DNA from: Bacteroidales bacterium
GTDB taxonomy: Bacteria > Bacteroidota > Bacteroidia > Bacteroidales > Bacteroidaceae
Assembly (NCBI GenBank): GCA_015654535.1
Contig: JAATGU010000040.1
Coordinates: 1 to 44,531 of the forward strand
Reading direction: 5' to 3'
Length of the DNA: 44,531 bases
Shown: piece after piece, positions 27,550 through 34,512 of the stretch
Position numbering within the stretch: position 1 is the stretch's first letter
Layout of the letters: the number at the start of each line of letters is the position of its first letter
Notes under the pieces: generated by a model
What the model was told of the DNA's origin: nothing
The model's input: the letters and a program-made list of their open reading frames with translations, nothing else
Database searches by the model: none
Program-made: the position numbers and the translations under genes

Positions 27550-27653
27550 AATAGCTAAGTCATCTCTCGGTTGTGGGACCGTGGGCCCTCAACTCTGGGC
27601 CCATGGTCCCACAACTGGAAAACCATGGGCCCACAGACGTGGGATTAGCTATT
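27550..27653 (-). promoter_or_regulatory. Candidate structured RNA leader of the HU-like gene (three-way junction)
   Basis: Read on the minus strand. P1: AATAGCTAA (27653-27645) pairs with TTAGCTATT (27558-27550), 9 bp. Inside P1, P2: CCCAC-GTCT-GTGGG (27643-27630). P3: a 19-base arm (27615-27597) pairs with 27588-27570 except one A-C mismatch, around an 8-base loop; it starts GTTGTGGGACC and ends GGTCCCACAAC. The whole lies between the predicted start point (about 27658) and the HU start codon. A second AGCTATT (27541-27535) could compete for the P1 5' arm, allowing a switch. No known riboswitch class is recognised. Confidence 0.6.
27570..27632. repeat. GGGCCC-containing inverted/direct repeats
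   Basis: GGGCCC occurs three times (27583-27588, 27597-27602, 27627-27632), each beside a TGG or CCA. The first two lie in opposite arms of the 19-base inverted repeat. The GC content is far above the flanks. Confidence 0.85.
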
Positions 27654-27661
27654 ATTACTGG

Positions 27662-27692
27662 CAAAGATACTAAATTTATGGGAGTAAAACAA
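27662..27692 (-). promoter_or_regulatory. Promoter of the HU-like gene
   Basis: On the minus strand TTG (27692-27690), 20 bases, then TATCTTTG (27669-27662): a near-consensus Bacteroides promoter. Transcription from about 27658 gives a leader of 200 bases. Confidence 0.7.
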
Positions 27693-27847
27693 GTAATAAA
27701 TGAGTAAATTTTAGGTAAAAATAGTAGATTAAAATACTCTGTTTTTAATTATAAAAGCTAAATAAATGAGTTATAGAAAGTTAAAATAATGACAGACTCC
27801 CCTGAAAAATGGGAGATGAATGATGGATAAATGATAGATCCAAATTT

Positions 27848-27881
27848 TTAATTGCTTAATAACTAATTAATTGCTTAATAA
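27848..27881. repeat. 15-base tandem direct repeat
   Basis: TTAATTGCTTAATAA occurs at 27848-27862 and 27867-27881, 4 bases apart. The nearby AGCAATC (27910-27916) is complementary to part of it, so either copy could form a hairpin just beyond the feo operon and act as its terminator. Confidence 0.65.
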
Positions 27882-27921
27882 AATGATAGATGGGACTTCT
27901 TTTTAGCTAAGCAATCAAATA

Positions 27922-28119
27922 TTAGCCTTTCTTTGTAGTTGGTTTTTTACATTCTTCTTTCTTTTTATTCATCATATTCCTTAATTCACAACCAGATGAG
28001 CAACTGTCACATGGATTTTTATTGCTATTTGCATTTTTGAAATAAAATGCAATATGTTTGCCTACGTAGAATACGCAGAACAAAACAATGACTAGAACAA
28101 TTATTTCTTGCAGACTCAT
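27922..28119 (-). CDS. FeoB-associated Cys-rich membrane protein
   Basis: A 65-residue protein with one N-terminal membrane helix ('IIVLVIVLFCVFYVGKHIAF') followed by a basic tail holding CxxCxxxC ('CDSCSSGC') and one more Cys. This is the layout of the FeoB-associated small protein family that accompanies ferrous iron transporters and may bind iron or a cofactor. Its ATG overlaps the feoAB stop in ATGA (28116-28119), indicating translational coupling. Confidence 0.88.
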   Translation of the reverse strand: MSLQEIIVLVIVLFCVFYVGKHIAFYFKNANSNKNPCDSCSSGCELRNMMNKKKEECKKPTTKKG

Positions 28120-30602
28120 GATAATAAACTTCCTATTTGATAAAAACTAAATGCTACAACCCAAGCTAATAAGGTGGTGTATAAGGCTGCAAAGGCAGCC
28201 CATTTCCAACTGCCGGACTCTTGTTTGATGGCGGCAATTGTGGCAATGCAAGGGAAATAGATTAAAACAAAAAGCATATAACTGTAAGCAACCAGCGGAG
28301 TTATGGGAATTCGTTGTGCCAGGCTTACTTTGCTGCTATCGGCATCATTAGTGTAGAGTACGCCAAGTGTGCTGACTACTAATTCTTTTGCACCGACTCC
28401 CGAAATTAATCCAATACCTAATTTCCAGTCGTATCCTAAAGGTTTGATAATTGGTTCAATCGCTTTGCCAATCTGTCCGATATAAGAATTCTCTTGTTGT
28501 TCTGCCACGGTTTTAAATCCATTATGATTGGGGTAATAACCTAAGAACCAGATGATGATTGATGCAATCATGATGATTCCTCCCATCTTTTTTAGATATT
28601 GTTCACCCTTTTCCCAAGTGTGTCTTAAGATGGCTTTCATCGTAGGCATTCGGTAGGGAGGGAGTTCCATTACAAAAGGGGTATCTTCTCCTTTGATTAG
28701 CACTTTGCTGAATAATCGCGCTAGTATTACGGCCAAAAGTATTCCTGTGATATAGAGTGATAATAGGATCAGACTAGAGTGGTTTGGGAAAAAAGCTCCG
28801 ACCAATAGTAGATAAATAGGCAAACGGGCACTGCAACTCATTAGTGGATTGACTAACATGGTGACGAGGCGACTTTTCCTGTTTTCAATGGTTCGGGTGG
28901 ACATAATAGCCGGAACGTTACAGCCAAAGCCCATGATTAACGGGATGAAAGACTTTCCGTGAAGCCCCATCTTATGCATAATCTTGTCCATTATAAAAGC
29001 GGCACGGGCCATATATCCTGAATCTTCCATCAAAGAAATGAATAAGTAAAGTAACAGAATGTTTGGCAGGAAAACGATAACGCCACCTACTCCTCCAATA
29101 ATTCCATCGATAATCATATCTTTCAATGGACCTTCACTCAGGATGCTCTTGAAAAAGTTTCCAAGTATCTCTACAAACCATTCTATGCCTGCCATAGGAT
29201 ATTTTCCTAAAGTGAATGTTCCCTGAAACATGACCCACATAAGGAGAAAAAAGATAGGATATCCCCAAAGTTTATGAGTAACGATGGAATCCAGCATTTT
29301 GGTCATTTGCTGTTGTTCCATGTGATTGTCGGTAAAAGTCTCTTTTAATGCTCCCGCAATAAAGCCATATTTAGCATCGGTGATTGCGGATTCACTGTCC
29401 TCGTTCATTGAGACCAGAATCCGTCTGGCCGCTTTGTCTCTGATAGCCATAATTGTTTCACCATTGGGCAGAGTGCGGACAAACTTCTCAAATTCTTTAT
29501 CATTTTCCAATAATTTGATTGCAAGGAAACGAGTAGAGTAGATATGTCTGATCTCTTCGTTTTTTGCAATTTCCAATTTGATTGTATCTATTCCTTTCTC
29601 TAAATCAGGCCCGTGGTTAATATGAATGTGGCGATAAATCTTCTGACGAGCTTTTTCCTGATGCACATATTCTTCCATATGTTCCTCATGTTCGTTCTCA
29701 TTAACATTAGATCGGTGCCAGTCTTGTAACTCTTGCAGCACCTCTTTGTTGATATCGCCGTGTTTGTCGAAAAAATCAGCACCTTCGTATATATTGATTA
29801 CCAAATGAAGCAAATGATCAATTCCCAGATTCTTTTTGCAGACAGTGGGGACCATCGGTACACCAAAGAGTTTGCTTAGTAACCGGTAATCCAATTTATT
29901 GCCGCTTGCTTCCAGATCATCATACATGTTCAGGGCAATTACCATTCGTACATTCATGTCAATCAATTGCGTAGTAAGGTAGAGATTCCGCTCCAGATTG
30001 GAGGCATCTACTACGTTGATTACAACGTCCGGTGTTTCTTCTATAATATGTCGACGCACATAAATCTCTTCGGGAGTATACGCCGAAAGAGAATAAGTAC
30101 CGGGAAGATCTACCATTTTAAACCGATACCCCTGAAAATCAAAGAAGCCCTCCTTGGCATCAACTGTTACACCGCTATAGTTGCCTACATGCTCATGTGA
30201 GCCGGATGCCAGATTAAATAGAGAAGTCTTTCCACAATTCGGGTTTCCAACCAGTGCCACATTGATTGTTCTGCGTTTTCCTAAAGCAAGCTCTTTTAGT
30301 TCTTTTTCCGTTAAAGGAATCTCCTCATTAATAGATCCATGAAAGTTGGGTTGGGCAACTCTATCTTTTACAGCCTCCTGTTCACTGATGATCTCAATCA
30401 TAGCGGCTTCTGTTCTACGAAGGGAAATTTCATATCCCAGAATTCTATATTTGATCGGATCTTTTAAGGGGGCATTTAGCAGCACCTCTACAACTTTCCC
30501 CTTGATGAACCCCATTTCCACAATTCGTTTGCGGAATCCACCGTGGCCTAAAACCTTTACCACCACGCCTCTTTCGCCTGTATTTAGTTCGGATAAACGC
30601 AT
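28116..30602 (-). CDS. feoB: Fused FeoA-FeoB ferrous iron transporter
   Basis: Imports Fe2+ across the inner membrane. It is 828 residues from ATG at 30602. A longer TTG start at 30623 falls inside the -7 box and is rejected; the FeoA domain naturally begins 'MRLSELNTGERG'. Residues 1-75 are the FeoA SH3-like domain. After a linker comes the FeoB G domain: G1 'GNPNCGKTS' (about 119-127), G3 'DLPGTYSLS', G4 'NMYD'. A helical guanine-dissociation-like region follows. About ten membrane segments occupy the C-terminal half, including the Gate motif 'MGFGCNVPAIM' with its Cys and a second Gate 'SGVGAKELVVS'. FeoA and FeoB are separate proteins in E. coli; the fusion is common in Bacteroidota. Confidence 0.95.
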   Translation of the reverse strand: MRLSELNTGERGVVVKVLGHGGFRKRIVEMGFIKGKVVEVLLNAPLKDPIKYRILGYEISLRRTEAAMIEIISEQEAVKDRVAQPNFHGSINEEIPLTEKELKELALGKRRTINVALVGNPNCGKTSLFNLASGSHEHVGNYSGVTVDAKEGFFDFQGYRFKMVDLPGTYSLSAYTPEEIYVRRHIIEETPDVVINVVDASNLERNLYLTTQLIDMNVRMVIALNMYDDLEASGNKLDYRLLSKLFGVPMVPTVCKKNLGIDHLLHLVINIYEGADFFDKHGDINKEVLQELQDWHRSNVNENEHEEHMEEYVHQEKARQKIYRHIHINHGPDLEKGIDTIKLEIAKNEEIRHIYSTRFLAIKLLENDKEFEKFVRTLPNGETIMAIRDKAARRILVSMNEDSESAITDAKYGFIAGALKETFTDNHMEQQQMTKMLDSIVTHKLWGYPIFFLLMWVMFQGTFTLGKYPMAGIEWFVEILGNFFKSILSEGPLKDMIIDGIIGGVGGVIVFLPNILLLYLFISLMEDSGYMARAAFIMDKIMHKMGLHGKSFIPLIMGFGCNVPAIMSTRTIENRKSRLVTMLVNPLMSCSARLPIYLLLVGAFFPNHSSLILLSLYITGILLAVILARLFSKVLIKGEDTPFVMELPPYRMPTMKAILRHTWEKGEQYLKKMGGIIMIASIIIWFLGYYPNHNGFKTVAEQQENSYIGQIGKAIEPIIKPLGYDWKLGIGLISGVGAKELVVSTLGVLYTNDADSSKVSLAQRIPITPLVAYSYMLFVLIYFPCIATIAAIKQESGSWKWAAFAALYTTLLAWVVAFSFYQIGSLLS

Positions 30603-30620
30603 ACTTTCTATTATTTTCAG

Positions 30621-30628
30621 CAAAGATA
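30621..30628 (-). promoter_or_regulatory. -7 box of the feo operon
   Basis: TATCTTTG on the minus strand. A start near 30617 gives a leader of about 15 bases before ATG 30602. It decides against the upstream TTG start. The bases GATTATGAT just upstream resemble half a Fur box, too weak to call. Confidence 0.55.
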
Positions 30629-30707
30629 AATCATAATCCTCGGGTGAGCAAATTATTTAGATTGTTTTTAAATAAAGAATCGGAGCCCTTTTATTCTTGA
30701 AAACGAT

Positions 30708-30715
30708 TATCTTTG
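30708..30715 (+). promoter_or_regulatory. -7 box of tilS, suggesting a leaderless mRNA
   Basis: TATCTTTG ends only 4 bases before the ATG at 30720. With the usual -7 placement, transcription would begin at or within a base of the start codon. Confidence 0.5.
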
Positions 30716-30719
30716 TATT

Positions 30720-32006
30720 ATGTTTCATCTTGATATTGCCAGATATATTGAAAAAGAAAAGCTTTTCGGACTTAAAGATAAAATCCTGATTGCTTTGAGT
30801 GGAGGTGCCGATTCGGTTGCCTTGTTTCGTGTACTCGTCTATCAGGGCTATTCCTGTGAAGTAGCTCATTGTAATTTTCAGTTACGAGGCGAAGAGTCCG
30901 AACGGGATGAACAGTTTGTCCGCAATCTTTGCGAACAGTTTGGTGTCCAATCCCATGTGATTCGTTTTGATACTAAAGAGTATGCGGCACAACATCACGT
31001 ATCCATAGAGATGGCTGCCAGAGAACTCCGCTATCATTGGTTTGAAGAGTTACGGAAAGAGCTGAAAGCTGACGTAATAGCTGTGGCACACCATCGGGAT
31101 GATAGCGTGGAAACCTTCTTACTCAATCTGATTCGGGGAACCGGCATTAATGGGCTAAATGGCATTCGTCCAAAAAATAATAGGATAGTCCGTCCGTTGT
31201 TGAGTGTTTGTCGGGAAGATATTCTTTTGTATCTCAAAGAATTAAAACAAGATTATGTGACAGACAGTACCAACTTACAGGATGAGTATACGCGAAACAA
31301 GATCCGTTTGAATCTCATCCCAATGATGGCAGCGATCAATCCATCTGTGAAGTCGAGTATTTGCTTAACTGCTGCTCATCTTTCCGATGCTTCTGCAATC
31401 TATAACAAAGTGATTGAGGAAGGGAAGAAGAGGGTAATTAGTGAAGACGGCATTTCTATTGAAAAACTTCAGGCCGAACCTTCTCCACGGGCATTGCTTT
31501 TCGAGATTCTTTATCCGCTTGGATTTAACCCTTCTCAGATAGATGATGTGTATCGTAGTCTGGAAAGACAATCCGGTCGCAAATTCTTTTCAAATTCGTG
31601 GATGATTGTGAGAGATCGTACTTATTTGCTGACTAAAGAACTGACTTCCGAATCATTGGAAACGGTAAGTGAAGAGCCGGTGATCACTCAAGAGCGTATT
31701 CCTTATACCGCAGATTTTATTATCCCCAGAGATAAAATGACCGCCTGCTTTGATGCCGATAAAATAGCTTATCCGCTCACTCTGCGTAAATGGCAGGCCG
31801 GAGATCGATTTGTCCCCTTTGGAATGAAAGGAAAAAAGAAAGTGAGTGATTATCTTATCGATGCTAAATATTCTATTTTTGAGAAAGCGAACAAGTACGT
31901 AATGTGTTCCGGTGAACAGATAGTATGGCTGGTAGGAGAGCGTATCGACAATCGATTCCGAATAGATGAACATACAAAAAACATTTTGCTGCTGCGTTTA
32001 AGTTAA
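30720..32006 (+). CDS. tilS: tRNA(Ile)-lysidine synthase
   Basis: Modifies C34 of the tRNA-Ile with CAU anticodon to lysidine, using ATP and lysine, so that it reads AUA; an essential function. The 428-residue protein has the PP-loop 'ALSGGADSVAL' (residues 25-35), 'AHCNFQLRGEESERDE', 'VAHHRDDSVETFLLNLIRGTGINGL' motifs (given here only in part: HHRDD and RGTG), and 'RPLLSVCREDILLYL'. The C-terminal TilS domain includes 'LRKWQAGDRFVPFGMKGKKK'. Length is normal. The predicted transcript is leaderless. The next gene follows after 14 bases. Confidence 0.94.
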   Translation: MFHLDIARYIEKEKLFGLKDKILIALSGGADSVALFRVLVYQGYSCEVAHCNFQLRGEESERDEQFVRNLCEQFGVQSHVIRFDTKEYAAQHHVSIEMAARELRYHWFEELRKELKADVIAVAHHRDDSVETFLLNLIRGTGINGLNGIRPKNNRIVRPLLSVCREDILLYLKELKQDYVTDSTNLQDEYTRNKIRLNLIPMMAAINPSVKSSICLTAAHLSDASAIYNKVIEEGKKRVISEDGISIEKLQAEPSPRALLFEILYPLGFNPSQIDDVYRSLERQSGRKFFSNSWMIVRDRTYLLTKELTSESLETVSEEPVITQERIPYTADFIIPRDKMTACFDADKIAYPLTLRKWQAGDRFVPFGMKGKKKVSDYLIDAKYSIFEKANKYVMCSGEQIVWLVGERIDNRFRIDEHTKNILLLRLS

Positions 32007-32020
32007 AAATATGAATTACT

Positions 32021-32848
32021 ATGCAGAAAAGAATCCTGTTGCTAATATTATTTCTTGCAAATACTCTTTTATTTGCTCAAAAGCCCGATTCACAATCATT
32101 GCTTGATGAAGGCAAACATCTTTATCATTTAGAAAAAGCATCTTGGTATGCAACCGATATTTTCCTTGCAGATTATCCTCAACTAAAAGATAGCTTAAAC
32201 GGTTATTTATCGTATCAGACAGAAGATGGAAATGTTAATACGATCTTTTATAATCTGAGTGGTTCAGGAAAGATACTTGCCCGGTATGAATTTGCAAGTA
32301 CCTCTTATCAAGATCCCGTTTCTGTGGATATAAATCATTTTCAGCCTACAGATCAGGAAAAGGATCTGATTGCATTAAGAGAGGATGCGCTTAATCAGAT
32401 TAAAACTAATCCGGATCGTTTTTTTACCTATTATAAAAATGCTTCCTTTAATCTGGACCCCGTTATTACTCCAACAGAAAGAAAAGTTTATGTGCTTACC
32501 GGGCCTCAGGTAGATGGGGTAGTGCTGATTGGAAATGACTACCTGCTCACTTATAATAATAAAAATGAATTGACTGCAAAAGCGAAACTCCACAATTCGC
32601 TGATACATTTGCCGTGTAAGGCAGAAAAGACTGATAAGCCATTGGTAAGCACCATGCATTCTCATGTAGTTACAGACTGCATCACGCCTACGGATATTTG
32701 TACATTATTGCTTTATAAAGATTTTGTAGAGTGGACTGAGCATACGGTCATCAGCAAAGAGTATGTTTCAATTCTTGATATTAAGAATGAGAAATTGACT
32801 ATTCTCACTAGACAGGATTGGGATAAAATGGGTTCGGATAAAAAGTAA
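32021..32848 (+). CDS. Exported protein with JAMM-like motif, function unknown
   Basis: A 275-residue protein with a signal peptide ('LLLILFLANTLLFAQ'). No family is confidently recognised. The C-terminal half resembles a JAB1/MPN metalloprotease fold: a strand 'VDGVVLIGNDYLLTY', then 'TMHSHVVTDCITPTD' with His213, His215 and Asp225, then 'HTVISKEYVSILDIK'. Canonical JAMM is HxH-x7-Sxx-D (10 residues between second His and Asp); here there are 9 and the Ser is Pro, so catalytic ability is doubtful. The N-terminal part is helical. It lies 14 bases after tilS and is probably co-transcribed, but no functional link is evident. Confidence 0.65.
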   Translation: MQKRILLLILFLANTLLFAQKPDSQSLLDEGKHLYHLEKASWYATDIFLADYPQLKDSLNGYLSYQTEDGNVNTIFYNLSGSGKILARYEFASTSYQDPVSVDINHFQPTDQEKDLIALREDALNQIKTNPDRFFTYYKNASFNLDPVITPTERKVYVLTGPQVDGVVLIGNDYLLTYNNKNELTAKAKLHNSLIHLPCKAEKTDKPLVSTMHSHVVTDCITPTDICTLLLYKDFVEWTEHTVISKEYVSILDIKNEKLTILTRQDWDKMGSDKK

Positions 32849-32866
32849 CCGCATAAGATGGAAATA

Positions 32867-32912
32867 TTCCTTGAATAAATAGAAATTCAAGGAAGGTTTT
32901 AATTTATTCAAG
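32867..32912. terminator. Bidirectional terminator with two alternative hairpins
   Basis: TTCCTTGAAT (32867-32876) pairs with ATTCAAGGAA (32885-32894), followed by GGTTTT. CTTGAATAAAT (32870-32880) can instead pair with ATTTATTCAAG (32902-32912). The site lies between the convergent tilS unit and the arsenic operon. Confidence 0.72.
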
Positions 32913-32968
32913 AAATATACTCCATTGCTTACGGCTATGCTTTTGATAAGAAGCAATACGCTCCTGTC

Positions 32969-34000
32969 TTACTTGAATTTCTTTTGCTGCTTCAATGCAT
33001 ATTTCACTAATATAATGAGCACTGGCACTTCAACCAGCGGTCCGATAACCGCGGCAAACGCAACTCCCGATTTTATACCAAATACTGCGATGGCAACCGC
33101 AATAGCCAGTTCAAAATTGTTTCCCGAAGCGGTGAAAGCCACGGAGGTTGTTTTCTCATAGTCTCCACCACATCTTTTAGTAAACCAGAATGAGAAAAAG
33201 AACATAATCACAAAATAGAATACCAACGGCACTGCAATGAACAATACATCGAAGGGCAGTTTTATGATATATTCTCCTTTATAAGAGAACATCACAATGA
33301 TGGTAAATAGCAGTGCAATCAGAGTCACCGGACTTATTTTGGGAATAAATTTAGTGTAATACCATTCTTTACTTTTTAAACGGATCAGTATATATCTGGA
33401 TAAAAATCCGGCTATAAAGGGAATGCCCAGATAGATAAACACACTGTGAGCAATCTCTCCGATTGTGATGTTTGCCACCGCATTAGTGACTGGTAATCCG
33501 AAATAGCCTGGCAATACGGCTAAAAATAGATAGGCATAGACGGAAAAGAAAAGTACTTGAAAGATACTATTCAAGGCTACCAGTCCGGCGGCATATTCCG
33601 CGCTTCCTTTTGCTAAGTCATTCCAGACAAGTACCATTGCGATGCAACGGGCAAGCCCTATCATAATCAATCCGTACATATATTCGGGATAACTATGTAG
33701 AAAAATGATTCCTAATAAAAACATTAATATAGGTCCTGCAATCCAGTTTAGAACCAACGAAATGGTGAGTATCTTTTTATCTGTAAAGACTTTCCCTAAT
33801 TCTTCATATTTCACTTTAGCCAGCGGAGGATACATCATTAAAATCAAACCAATAGCTAAAGGTACATTGGTAGTACCTACTTCAAATTGGTTCCAAAATT
33901 CCACAATGGCCGGATGGAAATAACCGATAGCGACTCCTATAATCATTGCGGAAAAGATCCACAATGTCAGAAATCGATCTAAAAAAGCTAATTTTTTCAT
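32969..34000 (-). CDS. acr3: ACR3-family arsenite efflux transporter
   Basis: Exports arsenite through the inner membrane. Its 343 residues form about ten membrane helices. The ACR3 signature region is visible: '[14 protein letters not shown]', '[18 protein letters not shown]' with the conserved Cys, and '[16 protein letters not shown]'. It is unrelated to the E. coli ArsB family, though often labelled arsB. It is the last gene of the operon, 16 bases after arsC; a hairpin follows. Confidence 0.94.
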   Translation of the reverse strand: MKKLAFLDRFLTLWIFSAMIIGVAIGYFHPAIVEFWNQFEVGTTNVPLAIGLILMMYPPLAKVKYEELGKVFTDKKILTISLVLNWIAGPILMFLLGIIFLHSYPEYMYGLIMIGLARCIAMVLVWNDLAKGSAEYAAGLVALNSIFQVLFFSVYAYLFLAVLPGYFGLPVTNAVANITIGEIAHSVFIYLGIPFIAGFLSRYILIRLKSKEWYYTKFIPKISPVTLIALLFTIIVMFSYKGEYIIKLPFDVLFIAVPLVFYFVIMFFFSFWFTKRCGGDYEKTTSVAFTASGNNFELAIAVAIAVFGIKSGVAFAAVIGPLVEVPVLIILVKYALKQQKKFK

Positions 34001-34016
34001 TTGTTTTATCTCTTAT

Positions 34017-34478
34017 TTAACAACATCCACTATCACATCCACAGTCTATTGAAGATTGTGATGCTTGAATTTCATTCTTATAGAAGTCAAAAAAGGCTTT
34101 TTTTATTTCATCCCGAACACGCTCAAATTCACTCCATATAAATTCGGGTGTGCCTTTTGCGTGTGAAGGATCATCGAAACCGATGTGCAATCTCTTTTTT
34201 ACTTTCCCTGAGAAAACAGGACAACTTTCTTTTGCTCCACCACAAACAGTGATCACATAGTCCCATTCTTTATCCAAGTATTCTACAACACTGGTTGGCT
34301 TATGACTACTTATATCAATTCCAATTTCCTGCATTGCTTTTATAGCCAACGGATTGATTTGTTTGGCTATTTCTGTTCCTGCGGAATAAACCTCCAATGT
34401 TTTATCAAAAGATTGCAAAAATCCATGCGCCATTTGGCTACGGCAACTATTGCCTGTGCATAAGATTAATACTTTCAT
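34017..34478 (-). CDS. arsC: Arsenate reductase, low-molecular-weight phosphatase type
   Basis: Reduces arsenate to arsenite using a Cys relay regenerated by thioredoxin. It has 153 residues. The P-loop 'LCTGNSCRSQMA' holds nucleophile Cys7 and Arg13; two further relay Cys lie in 'VCGGAKESCPVF' with the same six-residue spacing as the staphylococcal plasmid enzyme. 'DDPSHAKG' supplies the general acid. The C-terminal tail ends 'DCGCDSGCC', four Cys in eight residues, which is not part of the usual fold and may bind arsenite. It lies 34 bases after arsA and 16 before acr3. Confidence 0.93.
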   Translation of the reverse strand: MKVLILCTGNSCRSQMAHGFLQSFDKTLEVYSAGTEIAKQINPLAIKAMQEIGIDISSHKPTSVVEYLDKEWDYVITVCGGAKESCPVFSGKVKKRLHIGFDDPSHAKGTPEFIWSEFERVRDEIKKAFFDFYKNEIQASQSSIDCGCDSGCC

Positions 34479-34512
34479 TTTTCTAAATTATTAACTTTAT
34501 CCATGAATATAT

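Noticed and set aside
27535..27660. CRISPR array, suggested by repeated GGGCCC words
   Set aside because: Repeats are short, arranged as inverted arms, and have no regular spacers or cas genes.
30603..30623. Seven extra codons at the start of feoAB (TTG start)
   Set aside because: The TTG lies inside the -7 promoter box, and FeoA domains begin at 'MRLSEL', the ATG at 30602.
30603..30719. Fur box in the feoAB-tilS divergent spacer
   Set aside because: GATTATGAT matches one half of the 19-base consensus, but the second half fails; about 11 of 19 positions agree, close to chance in AT-rich DNA.
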